NCBI GenBank assembly: GCA_044507625.1
Contig: JBIQJE010000013.1
Span: 43,539 to 107,538 of the forward strand
Origin: Hyphomicrobium_A sp044507625
Lineage (GTDB): Bacteria; Pseudomonadota; Alphaproteobacteria; Rhizobiales; Hyphomicrobiaceae
Direction: 5' to 3'
DNA length: 64,000 bases
The notes under the pieces: model-generated
What the model saw: only the letters and a program-made list of their open reading frames with translations
The model's database searches: none
What the model was told of the DNA's origin: nothing
Shown here: piece after piece, positions 19,198-27,733 of the stretch
Layout of the letters: each line of letters begins with the position of its first letter
How positions within the stretch are numbered: the stretch's first letter is position 1
Made by a program: the position numbers and the translations under genes

Positions 19198-19700
19198 GCG
19201 CTCTGCCCTTCGAACGTCCGTTGGAGCTCGAGGATGCGCAGACAGGCGTGTGCCGCATCGGCGCCCTTTCCTGCCCGGGCGCGAGCCAGCGCCTGCGCTT
19301 CCGTGTCGACCGTCAGGATACCGTTGCCCACGGGCACGGCGTGACGCACCGCAGTTTCCATCAGCCAGTGATTGGCGTTGTTGCAGACGATGTCGTAATG
19401 CGCGGTCTCGCCGCGAATGACGCAACCCAGCGCGACGACACCATCGAAACGCCCGTTTTCCGCGCGGCGCGGCACCAGACCTGCACTCGCGGCCTGCACG
19501 AGGACCTGCGGGATCTCCAGCGCGCCGGGCACCACGATGTGCTCGTGGGTGGCGCCCTGCTCGTTGAGCGCCTCGACGGCGGCACCGACGAGCAGATCGC
19601 CGATCTCCTCGTAGTAGCGTCCCTCGATGATGAGGATGCGTGCACGCATCTCGCCCCGGTGCGCGCCGCCGCGTGTCGGCCGGTCAACCTTCACAATCAT
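19194..19700 (-). CDS. ribH: 6,7-dimethyl-8-ribityllumazine synthase
   Basis: RibH joins the pyrimidine and the four-carbon unit to make lumazine, the step before riboflavin. The 168-residue product shows ILIIEGRYY, PGALEIPQ, GCVIRGETAHYD and the C-terminal KGADAAHACLRILEL. There are about 17 extra residues before the usual start, so the ATG at 19649 (MRARILIIE) is possible. It begins three bases after ribB and overlaps nusB, all in one operon. Confidence 0.96.
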   Translation of the reverse strand: MIVKVDRPTRGGAHRGEMRARILIIEGRYYEEIGDLLVGAAVEALNEQGATHEHIVVPGALEIPQVLVQAASAGLVPRRAENGRFDGVVALGCVIRGETAHYDIVCNNANHWLMETAVRHAVPVGNGILTVDTEAQALARARAGKGADAAHACLRILELQRTFEGQSA

Positions 19701-19703
19701 CTT

Positions 19704-20852
19704 TCACTCGATCCTTCGCGTGCCGACTATGCGCAATCCAAATCCTTCCAGACCGACATACACGTGCGCGGGCGAATTGGTGAGCAACACCATGTCGCGC
19801 ACGCCCAGATCGGTGAGAATCTGCGAGCCGACGCCGATCTCCACTTGCCTGCGCTCGCGCGCGCCCTCGATGGAGCGTTTCGGCTGTGCATGGCCCGCCA
19901 CCCACTGCGAGAGCGCGTTCGGGCGCAGGTCGCGGATGAGCACGACAACGCCGCGCCCCTCACGCTCGATCATCCGCAGCGTGCAGTTGATCTGCTCGCG
20001 GTCATCCGCCTCGCCGCCGCCGATGACGTCGCCGATGAGGTTGACGGCATGCACGCGCACGAGCACAGGACCCGGCGCCGACAGGTCACCTTTGACGAGC
20101 GCCACATGCTCGTTCGGCTCCACCGTCGTCTCGTAGACGCGCAGATCGAAGCGGCCCGCGACGGTGTCGATGCTCGTCTTCGCGGTGGCGCGCACGAGAT
20201 GCTCATTGCGCATCCGGTAAGCGATGAGATCCTCGATGGCACCGATTTTGAGGCCATGCCGCTGCGCAAACGCGACGAGATCCGGCATACGCGCCATGGT
20301 GCCGTCGTCGTTCATGATCTCGCAGATCACCGCCGCGGGATAAAGCCCGGCAAGACGCGCAAGATCGACGGAAGCCTCGGTATGTCCGGCCCGGATCAGA
20401 ACGCCGCCCTCCCGGGCCACCAGCGGAAACACATGCCCCGGCGAGACGATATCCGCAGCGCCACGCGTGGCATCGATCGCGGTCGCAATGGTGCGCGCAC
20501 GATCGGCCGCGGAGATGCCCGTGGTGATCCCCTCGCGTGCCTCGATCGATTGCGTGAACGCGGTGCGATTGCGCGAAAGGTTGCGCCCCACCATCGCTTC
20601 GAGGTGCAGCTCGCGCGCACGCGCCCCGGTGAGCGTCAGACAGATCAGTCCGCGCCCGTAGCGCGCCATGAAATTGATGGCATCGGGCGTCGCCATCTGC
20701 GCGGGGATGACGAGATCGCCTTCGTTCTCCCGTTCCTCCGCGTCGACCAGCACCACCATGCGGCCGTTGCGCATATCCTCCAGGATCTCGGCGATCGAGG
20801 ACAGACAGCCACGGCCTTCCGATATAGCGGATGCGCCAGCGTCGTGCGTCAA
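19704..20852 (-). CDS. ribB: 3,4-dihydroxy-2-butanone 4-phosphate synthase fused to a degenerate GTP cyclohydrolase II domain
   Basis: The N-terminal half (about 1-205) is a complete RibB, which turns ribulose 5-phosphate into the four-carbon precursor of riboflavin: VVLVDAEERENEGDL, RYGRGLICL, TTGISAADRA, SPGHVFPL and GHTEASVDL are all present. The C-terminal half has the RibA fold, but the zinc cysteines are gone: where active enzymes have a Cys near VHSECLTGD and a CDC motif, this protein has VHAVNLIGD and no following Cys pair. It is therefore probably a RibBX-type protein without cyclohydrolase activity. The start is taken as a TTG at 20852 that overlaps the ribE stop (TTGA); no ATG in the right place exists. 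Confidence 0.9.
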   Translation of the reverse strand: MTHDAGASAISEGRGCLSSIAEILEDMRNGRMVVLVDAEERENEGDLVIPAQMATPDAINFMARYGRGLICLTLTGARARELHLEAMVGRNLSRNRTAFTQSIEAREGITTGISAADRARTIATAIDATRGAADIVSPGHVFPLVAREGGVLIRAGHTEASVDLARLAGLYPAAVICEIMNDDGTMARMPDLVAFAQRHGLKIGAIEDLIAYRMRNEHLVRATAKTSIDTVAGRFDLRVYETTVEPNEHVALVKGDLSAPGPVLVRVHAVNLIGDVIGGGEADDREQINCTLRMIEREGRGVVVLIRDLRPNALSQWVAGHAQPKRSIEGARERRQVEIGVGSQILTDLGVRDMVLLTNSPAHVYVGLEGFGLRIVGTRRIE

Positions 20853-21442
20853 GTTCGGAACTCCAGGAGCCGCGCGATATAGCGCGCGAAAAGGTCGACT
20901 TCGAGGTTGACCATTTGTCCGGGGGTTTTCGCCCCCCACGTCGTAACCGTCAAGGTGTGCGGGATGATGTTGACCCCGAAGCGGTTGTCGCTCACCTCGT
21001 TCACCGTGAGCGAAACCCCGTCGAGGCAGACCGAGCCTTTCGGCGCGATATAGGGCGCCAAGTGGTCCGGCACTTCAATCGCAAAGCGCCGGCTTTCTCC
21101 GTCCGGGACGATGTCGATGATGCGGGCGATCCCGTCGACATGCCCTGTGACGAGGTGTCCGCCCAGCTCCTGACCCAAGCTCAGCGCCTTCTCCAGATTG
21201 ATGCGGCGCCCCGGCTGCCACCCGTTCAAGGTCGCCTTGCTCAGGGTCTCGTTCGAAACGTCGACCGTGAAGGTGCTGCCCTGTGCCTCGGCGGTGATGG
21301 AGGTGATCGTTAGACAGCAGCCGTCGCAGGCCACCGAGGCGCCGATTTCGAGGTTGGCCGCCGGGTACCCGGTGCGGATGGTGAAACGGCCACCCTCGCG
21401 CGCGCTGATCTCGCCGACGTCGGTGACGATGCCCGTGAACAT
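20849..21442 (-). CDS. ribE: Riboflavin synthase, alpha chain
   Basis: Riboflavin synthase converts two lumazines into riboflavin and a pyrimidine that is recycled. The 197-residue product has the duplicated barrel expected: MFTGIVTDVG at the start of the first barrel, GHLVTGHVDG at the junction, and GSVCLDGVSLTVNEV in the second. The N-terminal MFTGI motif fixes the start. It follows ribD after a 32-base gap and overlaps ribB by four bases. Confidence 0.97.
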   Translation of the reverse strand: MFTGIVTDVGEISAREGGRFTIRTGYPAANLEIGASVACDGCCLTITSITAEAQGSTFTVDVSNETLSKATLNGWQPGRRINLEKALSLGQELGGHLVTGHVDGIARIIDIVPDGESRRFAIEVPDHLAPYIAPKGSVCLDGVSLTVNEVSDNRFGVNIIPHTLTVTTWGAKTPGQMVNLEVDLFARYIARLLEFRT

Positions 21443-21474
21443 GCTCTCTTCCTCGCGTCTCGTCTCAATCCGCT

Positions 21475-22614
21475 TCAGGCCACACGGGACCCGTCGCGGA
21501 GCCAGGGCCGGCGCAGGGCGAGCATATCGTCGCCGCCGATGGTTCGCCGATCGTAAATGGTGAGGCCGCCGGCCGATATGTAGCGGTCGAGGGTCTGCAA
21601 TGCCGTTTCATCGGCAAGCGCGGCCTGCTCTCTGCCGCGTGCATGGAACAGGGCCACTTCGTCGATCAGTCCTGCGCGCGAGAAGCTGCGCCAGGTTGCC
21701 GGTCCACCTTCGACCAGAAGCCGGGTGACGCCGGAAGCGGCGAGCGCTTCCATGACGGCGGGCAACCAGAGCTGGCCATCCACCAGCGGCATGGAGAAAA
21801 TGCGCGCGCCAGCGGAGGTGAGCGCCGTAACATCGGCGCCCGCGGCGCAGAACACCCATAGCGGATGCCCGTCCGCCGTCCGGGCCAAGCGCGATATTTC
21901 GAGCCCAGCCGGATCCCGTGCCACCACGACCCGGATCGGCGAACGGCCCTCGAGGCCCGGCAGGCGGCAGGTCAGCAAAGGATCGTCGTCGATGACGGTG
22001 CGCCGGCCGACGAGGATCGCATCGGCGCGTGCCCGCAGCAGATGGCCTTGGGCCCGCGCGCCCTCCCCGGTGACCCACGTAGGCTGCCCGTCCCCGCCGC
22101 GCGGCACGCCACCCTCGCCGTCGAGGGCCAGCTTGGCGGTGACGTAAGGACGCCGCTCCGTCACCCGCAGGATGTGCCCCGCCGTCACCCAATGGGCTTC
22201 CTCCGCGCCAATGCCGCGGTCGACCGCAATCCCCGCCGCGCGCAGGCGCGCGAGCCCGCTGCCCGCGACGCGGGGATCGGGATCCTCGATCGCGCACACG
22301 ACGCGCCCTATGCCGGCCGTGACGATCGCATCGGCGCACGGCGGCGTGGCCCCGTGGTGCGAGCAGGGCTCGAGCGTGACGTAGAGGGTCGCACCGCGCG
22401 CGCCCCCCCCCGCCTTGGCGATGGCCTGGGGTTCGGCATGGGGGCGCCCGCCCGGCGCTGTCCAGGCGCGCGATATGATCTCGCCGGTCGCTTCATCGGC
22501 GATCACGGCGCCGACCGATGGGTTGGGCGAGGTTCGCCCGAGCCCGCGCGCAGCGAGGCGCAACGCGATCCCCATCATCTGCGCGTCAAACCGGGCGCGG
22601 TCCGCGCGATCCAT
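21475..22614 (-). CDS. ribD: Bifunctional pyrimidine deaminase/reductase
   Basis: RibD deaminates and then reduces the pyrimidine intermediate made from GTP. The 379-residue product has an N-terminal deaminase with zinc ligands in HAEPQAI and PCSHHGATPPC (about residues 50-95). A C-terminal reductase domain follows (AKLALDGEGG, ILVGRRTVIDDDP, LLVEGGPATW). A run of nine G in the coding strand (C9 on the plus strand, about 22403-22411) encodes AGGGARG; the frame is intact. It starts four bases after nrdR ends. Confidence 0.95.
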   Translation of the reverse strand: MDRADRARFDAQMMGIALRLAARGLGRTSPNPSVGAVIADEATGEIISRAWTAPGGRPHAEPQAIAKAGGGARGATLYVTLEPCSHHGATPPCADAIVTAGIGRVVCAIEDPDPRVAGSGLARLRAAGIAVDRGIGAEEAHWVTAGHILRVTERRPYVTAKLALDGEGGVPRGGDGQPTWVTGEGARAQGHLLRARADAILVGRRTVIDDDPLLTCRLPGLEGRSPIRVVVARDPAGLEISRLARTADGHPLWVFCAAGADVTALTSAGARIFSMPLVDGQLWLPAVMEALAASGVTRLLVEGGPATWRSFSRAGLIDEVALFHARGREQAALADETALQTLDRYISAGGLTIYDRRTIGGDDMLALRRPWLRDGSRVA

Positions 22615-22618
22615 CGGC

Positions 22619-23155
22619 TCAGTGCTTCTTCAGCGGCGCCGTTCCCGCAACGGTGCGTTCGAAAGGAATGTGCGGACTATCGTCCTGGTCGGCCTCAGAC
22701 ACCGGCTCGGAGGCGATCTCCCCCAGGACCTCGTGGAAATCGGCGGCCTCGCGGAAATCACGATAGACGGAGGCAAAGCGCACGTAGGCGACGGGATCGA
22801 GCCCCCGCAGCGCCTCCATGACGAGCTGGCCGATGGCGGAGGATGGCACCTCGCTCTCGCCGGAGCTTTCGAGCTGACGCACGAGGCCCGACACCATGCG
22901 CTCGACACGCTCGGAATCGATGGGACGCTTGCGCAACGCGACGTTGACCGAGCGCACCAGCTTGTCCCGCTCGAACGGTACCTTGCGGCCCGAGCGCTTC
23001 ACGACCAGCAGCTCGCGCAGCTGTACGCGCTCGAACGTGGTGAAGCGACCGCCGCAGTCGGGGCAGATACGCCGACGGCGGATGGCCGCGTTCTCCTCCG
23101 TGGGGCGGCTGTCCTTCACCTGCGTGTTCTCGCCGGCGCAATAGGGGCAGCGCAT
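22619..23155 (-). CDS. nrdR: Transcriptional repressor NrdR
   Basis: NrdR senses ATP/dATP and represses ribonucleotide reductase genes. The 178-residue product has an N-terminal zinc ribbon with CPYC and CPDC pairs, followed by an ATP-cone domain (KRSGRKVPFERDKLVRSVN, and YVRFASVYRDF near the end). The C-terminal 25 residues are a variable tail. It is the first gene of the rib-nusB-thiL operon. A likely target, nrdJ, is in the same window about 12 kb away. Confidence 0.96.
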   Translation of the reverse strand: MRCPYCAGENTQVKDSRPTEENAAIRRRRICPDCGGRFTTFERVQLRELLVVKRSGRKVPFERDKLVRSVNVALRKRPIDSERVERMVSGLVRQLESSGESEVPSSAIGQLVMEALRGLDPVAYVRFASVYRDFREAADFHEVLGEIASEPVSEADQDDSPHIPFERTVAGTAPLKKH

Positions 23156-23232
23156 AGCAAGGCCTCCCTCGCCGCCGTGCCCACTCGCGCGGCGGACGAC
23201 GATTATTAGCTGGAGCGGGATACCGGAAGCAA

Positions 23233-23266
23233 CGAGGCGCGCCCGGGATTTCCCAAGCGCGCCTCG
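23233..23266 (-). terminator. GC-rich hairpin between glyA and nrdR
   Basis: A 10-bp perfect stem, CGAGGCGCGC with its complement, has a 14-base loop and sits 20 bases after the glyA stop. The run that follows on the minus strand (TTGCTTCC) is a poor T tract, so termination may be weak or partial. Confidence 0.45.
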
Positions 23267-23285
23267 TAAATCCTGGAACGGGCTA

Positions 23286-24584
23286 TCAGGAGTAGATCGG
23301 GAAGCGGTTGCACAGGTCGATGGCCTGCGCCTTCACCTTCTCCTCGACGGCGCCGTTGCCGGCTTCGCCGTTCGCCGCGAGACCTTCCAGCACCTCGGCG
23401 ATCATACGGCCGATCTCCTGGAACTCCGCAACGCCGAAGCCGCGCGTGGTGCCGGCAGGTGCGCCGAGGCGGATGCCCGACGTGACCATCGGCTTCTCGG
23501 GATCGAACGGCACGCCGTTCTTGTTGCAGGTGATGTGCGCGCGCTCCAGAGCCTTCTCGGAGATGTTGCCGGTCAGCTTCTTGGGGCGCAGGTCGACAAG
23601 GATGAGGTGCGTATCGGTGCCGCCGGACACGAGCGCAAAGCCCGCGTTGACCAGCACTTCGCCCATCGCCTTGGCGTTGTTGATGACGCTCTGCGCATAG
23701 ACCTTGAACTCGGGGCGCAGCGCCTCACCGAACGCGACCGCCTTGCCGGCGATGACGTGCATCAGGGGGCCGCCCTGGATGCCGGGGAAGATGGCCGAGT
23801 TGATCTTCTTCGCGATATCGCCGTCGTTGGTAAGGATCATGCCGCCGCGCGGGCCGCGCAGCGTCTTGTGCGTCGTCGTGGTGACGACGTGAGCGTGCGG
23901 GAACGGGCTCGGGTGCAGACCGCCGGCAACGAGGCCCGCGAAGTGAGCCATGTCGACCATGAGGTAGGCACCGACTTCATTGGCGATGGCGCGGAAGTCG
24001 GCGAACTCGATGTGGCGCGGATAGGCCGAACCGCCGGCAATGATGATGCGCGGCTTGTGCTCGAGGGCGAGCTTGTAGACCTCGTCCATGTCGATCCGGT
24101 GCGTATCGGGACGCACCTGGTAGGAGACCGGCTTGAACCACTTGCCGGACTGGTTGACCGGCGAGCCGTGCGTGAGGTGGCCGCCGTGGGCGAGGCTGAG
24201 GCCAAGGATGGTATCGCCCGGCTGGGCGAGCGCGTTGAAGACACCCTGGTTGGCTTGGCTGCCCGAGTTCGGCTGCACGTTGGCGAACTCGCAGCCGAAA
24301 AGCTTCTTGGCGCGGTCGATGGCGAGTTGCTCGACGATGTCCACGTACTGGCAGCCGCCGTAGTAGCGGCGGCCCGGATAGCCTTCGGCGTACTTGTTGG
24401 TGAGCACGCTGCCGGCAGCATCGAGTACGGCCCGGGAAACGATGTTCTCCGACGCGATCAGCTCGATTTCGTGCTGCTGGCGGCCAAGCTCCTTACCGAT
24501 GGCATCGGCGATTTCAGGGTCGCTCTCGGCAACGCTGGCGGTGAAAAATCCGCTCTTGGAGGGCTCGGCCTTCGCGTTAAACAT
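23286..24584 (-). CDS. glyA: Serine hydroxymethyltransferase
   Basis: GlyA interconverts serine and glycine with tetrahydrofolate and pyridoxal phosphate, the main source of one-carbon units. The 432-residue product has the usual landmarks: LIASENIVS, NKYAEGYPGRRYYGG, LSLAHGGHLTHG, and the cofactor lysine in TTTTHKTLRGPRGG (about residue 243). Length is normal. It lies between hemA and nrdR on the same strand. Glycine made here is also the substrate of HemA. Confidence 0.97.
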   Translation of the reverse strand: MFNAKAEPSKSGFFTASVAESDPEIADAIGKELGRQQHEIELIASENIVSRAVLDAAGSVLTNKYAEGYPGRRYYGGCQYVDIVEQLAIDRAKKLFGCEFANVQPNSGSQANQGVFNALAQPGDTILGLSLAHGGHLTHGSPVNQSGKWFKPVSYQVRPDTHRIDMDEVYKLALEHKPRIIIAGGSAYPRHIEFADFRAIANEVGAYLMVDMAHFAGLVAGGLHPSPFPHAHVVTTTTHKTLRGPRGGMILTNDGDIAKKINSAIFPGIQGGPLMHVIAGKAVAFGEALRPEFKVYAQSVINNAKAMGEVLVNAGFALVSGGTDTHLILVDLRPKKLTGNISEKALERAHITCNKNGVPFDPEKPMVTSGIRLGAPAGTTRGFGVAEFQEIGRMIAEVLEGLAANGEAGNGAVEEKVKAQAIDLCNRFPIYS

Positions 24585-24754
24585 AGGTCGTTTTCCTTGG
24601 TTCTCAATAAACAGCGGTTTCCGATTGGGCGCGCCGGCGCCCCATCTGGTTCACCGCCATAGTAGGTTGGCGCCGGTTCGGGCTCAAGCCGTATAGCTTC
24701 TCGGGGATTTCAACCAGTGCTTTTTGGGGGGTGCGCCGAACGGCAGCAAGCGGC

Positions 24755-25990
24755 CTATTCGGCCGCAAGCCGCACGTATTGGCCTTTCGAGACCGGACAG
24801 GCCTCCCAGAGTTCCCTCAAGGCCGAGACGAGATGGTCGATCTGCTCGGGCGTGTGCACCGGCGAGGGGGTCAGCCGGATGCGCTCGGTGCCCCGCGGCA
24901 CGGTCGGATAGTTGATCGGCTGGACGTAAATTCCGTAATGCTCCAGCAGGGCGTCGGTAACCGCCTTGCAGTGCACTGGATCGCCGACGGTCACCGGCAC
25001 GATGTGGCTCGGCGTCTGGTGTGCCGGCACGCCCGCGTCGGTCAGCCGGCGCTTCACCTCGGCGGCACGCTCCTGGAGCTGCTCGCGCTCGGTCGTGCTC
25101 GACTTCAGGTAGCGGATGCTCGCCACCGCGCCGGCCGCAATGGCCGGGGCCAGCGACGTGGTAAAGATGAACCCCGCCGCGTACGACCGGATGGCGTCGC
25201 AGCAATCGCGGGAGGCCGCGATGTAGCCGCCCATGATGCCGAAGCCCTTGGCGAGGGTGCCGTTGATGATGTCGACGCGGTCCATCACGCCGTCACGCTC
25301 GGCGATACCGCCCCCGCGCGGGCCGTAAAGACCGACGGCATGCACCTCGTCGAGGTAGGTCAGCGCGCCGTATTTCTCGGCGAGATCGCAGATGGCGCCG
25401 ATGGGGGCGATGTGCCCGTCCATCGAGTAGACGCTCTCGAAGGCGATGATCTTCGGCGTCGCGCGGTCGTATTCCTTGAGCTGCGCCTCGAGATCGGCGA
25501 TGTCGTTATGGCGCCAGATGCGCTTGGGCCCGCGGCCATGGCGGATGCCCGCGATCATGGAGGCGTGGTTCTTCTCGTCGGAGAAGATCACAGCGCCCGG
25601 CATCAGCTGGGCCAGCGTTGCCAGGGTGGAATCGTTGGCGACATAGGCGGACGTAAAGAGCAGCGACGCTTCCTTGCCGTGCAGGTCCGCAAGCTCGTGC
25701 TCGAGCTCGACGTGATAATGCGTGGTGCCTGCGATGTTGCGCGTGCCGCCGGAGCCTGCACCGACCGTGTCGATGGCTTCGTGCATCGCAGCAAGAACGG
25801 CCGGGTGCTGGCCCATGCCGAGATAATCGTTGGAGCACCAGACGGTGATGGGGCGCGCGGGCTCGGATTTGTTGAAGTGATCGGCTTCGGGATAGGCGCC
25901 ACGCTTGCGCTTCAGATCGGCAAAGACGCGATAGCGCCCCTCACGGTGAACAGCAGCGAGCGCATCCCGAAATGTCTTTGCGTAGTCCAT
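24755..25990 (-). CDS. hemA: 5-aminolevulinate synthase
   Basis: HemA condenses glycine with succinyl-CoA to start haem synthesis by the C4 route typical of alphaproteobacteria. The 411-residue product shows VWCSNDYLGMGQHP, GSGGTRNIAGTTHYH, the catalytic-lysine motif INGTLAKGFGIMGGY and FTTSLAPAIAAGA. Length is normal. An FNR/FixK-type palindrome lies 140 bases upstream (26130-26143), suggesting oxygen-dependent control. hemB is at 30942-32033. Confidence 0.97.
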   Translation of the reverse strand: MDYAKTFRDALAAVHREGRYRVFADLKRKRGAYPEADHFNKSEPARPITVWCSNDYLGMGQHPAVLAAMHEAIDTVGAGSGGTRNIAGTTHYHVELEHELADLHGKEASLLFTSAYVANDSTLATLAQLMPGAVIFSDEKNHASMIAGIRHGRGPKRIWRHNDIADLEAQLKEYDRATPKIIAFESVYSMDGHIAPIGAICDLAEKYGALTYLDEVHAVGLYGPRGGGIAERDGVMDRVDIINGTLAKGFGIMGGYIAASRDCCDAIRSYAAGFIFTTSLAPAIAAGAVASIRYLKSSTTEREQLQERAAEVKRRLTDAGVPAHQTPSHIVPVTVGDPVHCKAVTDALLEHYGIYVQPINYPTVPRGTERIRLTPSPVHTPEQIDHLVSALRELWEACPVSKGQYVRLAAE

Positions 25991-26129
25991 CAGCCGAATT
26001 CACTCCCCAGGCTAGTGTTTTTGGCTTTATTTTCCTTCATCATTGCTCGCTTGGCACTGGCGAGCAACGTGACTATTGTCGCGCCGCCGTCATGGATGCG
26101 CAGTTTCCGCGAAGGAAGTGGCAGCGACC

Positions 26130-26143
26130 TTGACGTAGGTCAA
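26130..26143. promoter_or_regulatory. FNR/FixK-type binding site upstream of hemA
   Basis: TTGACGTAGGTCAA is a perfect TTGAC-N4-GTCAA palindrome, matching the consensus for Crp/Fnr family regulators FnrL and FixK. It lies between the 3' end of the L,D-transpeptidase gene and hemA, 140 bases before the hemA ATG. Activation of hemA by such regulators under low oxygen is known in related bacteria. The distance allows it to serve a promoter upstream of hemA. Confidence 0.75.
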
Positions 26144-26159
26144 CCATGAGCGGCAAAGA

Positions 26160-27419
26160 CTAATACGCCGCAGCCACCTCCCCGACCCCGTCCTTTAAGT
26201 AAAGATCGGGGCGGAATTGAATGACGCCATCGGGCGTCGCCCAAGCCGTCACGTACGCAAAATAGAGCGGAACCGGCTTGCGCAAGCGCACGGTGCGCGT
26301 CTGTCCGGTCTCCCGCAAGTGATCCACCTGTTCCGCCGTTCCCTGTCCTGCCAGAAGCCACGTCGCGAGCTGTGCGATGTTTTGCACCCGCACGCATCCC
26401 GAGCTGGCCGCTCGGAAATTACGTCCAAAGAGAGACTCTTTCGGGCTGTCATGCATATAGACAGAGCTCGAGTTGGCAAAATTGATCTTTAGGAAACCGA
26501 GAGGGTTTTCCTTTCCCGCCGCCTGCCGGTAGGTGAGCTGCAGCGGCCGACCGCTCGACCAGTCGATCGATTCCGGCTCGAGCTTCTTGCCCCCCTCGTA
26601 CGCATCGATCCCGAATTTGACGAGCACGCTCTCGCCCTTCTTCTGCATATCGCGGCCCTTGGGGATCAGATCCTCCTTGATGACCGTCGGCGGCAGCGTC
26701 CACATCGGATTGAAGGCAAGGTCGGTGATGGTGGAGCGCAGGAGCGGCGTCGGCCGGTCCGGCTTGCCGACGACACCCGAGTGCCGCAGGGCGACGGCAT
26801 TGTTCTCCACCGCCTCCACCTGCGCGGCCGGAATGTTCACCAGCACGTACCGCTTGGCGACGATCCGGGTGAGATCGGTGAGGCGCGTCAGGTTGGTCTT
26901 GAGTTGGGCGAGGCGCACCTCGGACGGGACGTTGAGCGCTGCGATCGTGCGCTTGTCGACGACGCCGGTCGGCGCGAGACCGTTCGAGGCCTGGAAGCGC
27001 TTCACTGCGGTGTCGAGGTCGGAACCGAAGTGATCGGGATAGCTCGTCTCGCCCGTCAGGTCGCCCGAGCGCATCAGCCGCCGGCGCAGGATGCCGACGG
27101 CGGGATCCGTCATGCTAGGCTCGAGCTCGACATCCGGCACGAGTGGAAAGCCGCCGCGCGCGACGATATCCTCATAGCGCGCCACCGCCGCTTTGGTCGG
27201 CTCGATGTTCGCCCTCGAAAGCGTCGGGTATCCCTTCGGCGGGTTGGACTGCCACTCGCGGATGAAGCTGCGATCATAGCCGCCGCTGTACTGCGAAGGT
27301 CCCTCCCCGACCGGACCGAAACGCAGATGTTCCTGCGCGGCCGCCGAAGCGGCCCCCGCCAACAGCGCAACGGCGCCCAGCGCCATCGCACGCCACCATC
27401 CCCCCGGTGATGAGCTCAC
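26160..27419 (-). CDS. YcbB-type L,D-transpeptidase, LdtP-like
   Basis: This is the second periplasmic L,D-transpeptidase of the window. The start is a GTG at 27419 with a strong ribosome-binding site (GGAGGAG, five bases upstream); the ATG at 27470 is less well placed. The 419-residue product has a signal segment ending in ASAAAQ. A peptidoglycan-binding domain follows (AVKRFQASNGLAPTGVV), then a YkuD domain with YMHDSP and the catalytic SSGCVRVQ. It lies downstream of an LdtR-like MarR gene, the same pairing as ldtR/ldtP in Liberibacter and Sinorhizobium. A terminator between the two means it needs its own promoter. Confidence 0.9.
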   Translation of the reverse strand: MSSSPGGWWRAMALGAVALLAGAASAAAQEHLRFGPVGEGPSQYSGGYDRSFIREWQSNPPKGYPTLSRANIEPTKAAVARYEDIVARGGFPLVPDVELEPSMTDPAVGILRRRLMRSGDLTGETSYPDHFGSDLDTAVKRFQASNGLAPTGVVDKRTIAALNVPSEVRLAQLKTNLTRLTDLTRIVAKRYVLVNIPAAQVEAVENNAVALRHSGVVGKPDRPTPLLRSTITDLAFNPMWTLPPTVIKEDLIPKGRDMQKKGESVLVKFGIDAYEGGKKLEPESIDWSSGRPLQLTYRQAAGKENPLGFLKINFANSSSVYMHDSPKESLFGRNFRAASSGCVRVQNIAQLATWLLAGQGTAEQVDHLRETGQTRTVRLRKPVPLYFAYVTAWATPDGVIQFRPDLYLKDGVGEVAAAY

Positions 27420-27488
27420 AGCTGCTCCTCCCACTTTCCTCGAAGCGTGGCCTCGGTCCGTGCTGCCCATCCCCTGGCAAGCCACCGG

Positions 27489-27517
27489 AATATCGGGATT
27501 TTCGGTTGGACTTGCAA
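27489..27517 (-). promoter_or_regulatory. Candidate promoter of the LdtP-like L,D-transpeptidase
   Basis: On the minus strand TTGCAA (27512-27517) and GATATT (27489-27494) are separated by exactly 17 bases. A start about 7 bases on would give a leader of roughly 60 bases before the GTG at 27419. It lies after the terminator of the upstream MarR gene. Confidence 0.45.
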
Positions 27518-27650
27518 AGGTGAAAAATACGCCGGACCTGAAATCCGCTCCAGACGGGCGGTCCCGATCCAGCGGGCGGCCCGCCAGTCCCCGCAAAGCC
27601 GTTACCTGGAATCGGCCGCAAACCGGCGAAGCGAACGCGCGCCGGCCCAA

Positions 27651-27686
27651 TAAAAAAGGAGCTGCGGGGCGATCCCGCAGCTCCTT
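27651..27686 (-). terminator. Rho-independent terminator of the ldtR-like gene
   Basis: A 13-bp perfect stem (AAGGAGCTGCGGG with its complement) around a 5-base loop is followed on the minus strand by TTTTTTATT. It lies about 50 bases after the MarR gene stop. Confidence 0.9.
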
Positions 27687-27733
27687 GGCGACCGGCAGTC
27701 GGGCAATTCGCCCGCAGAGAGATGATCCAGAAC

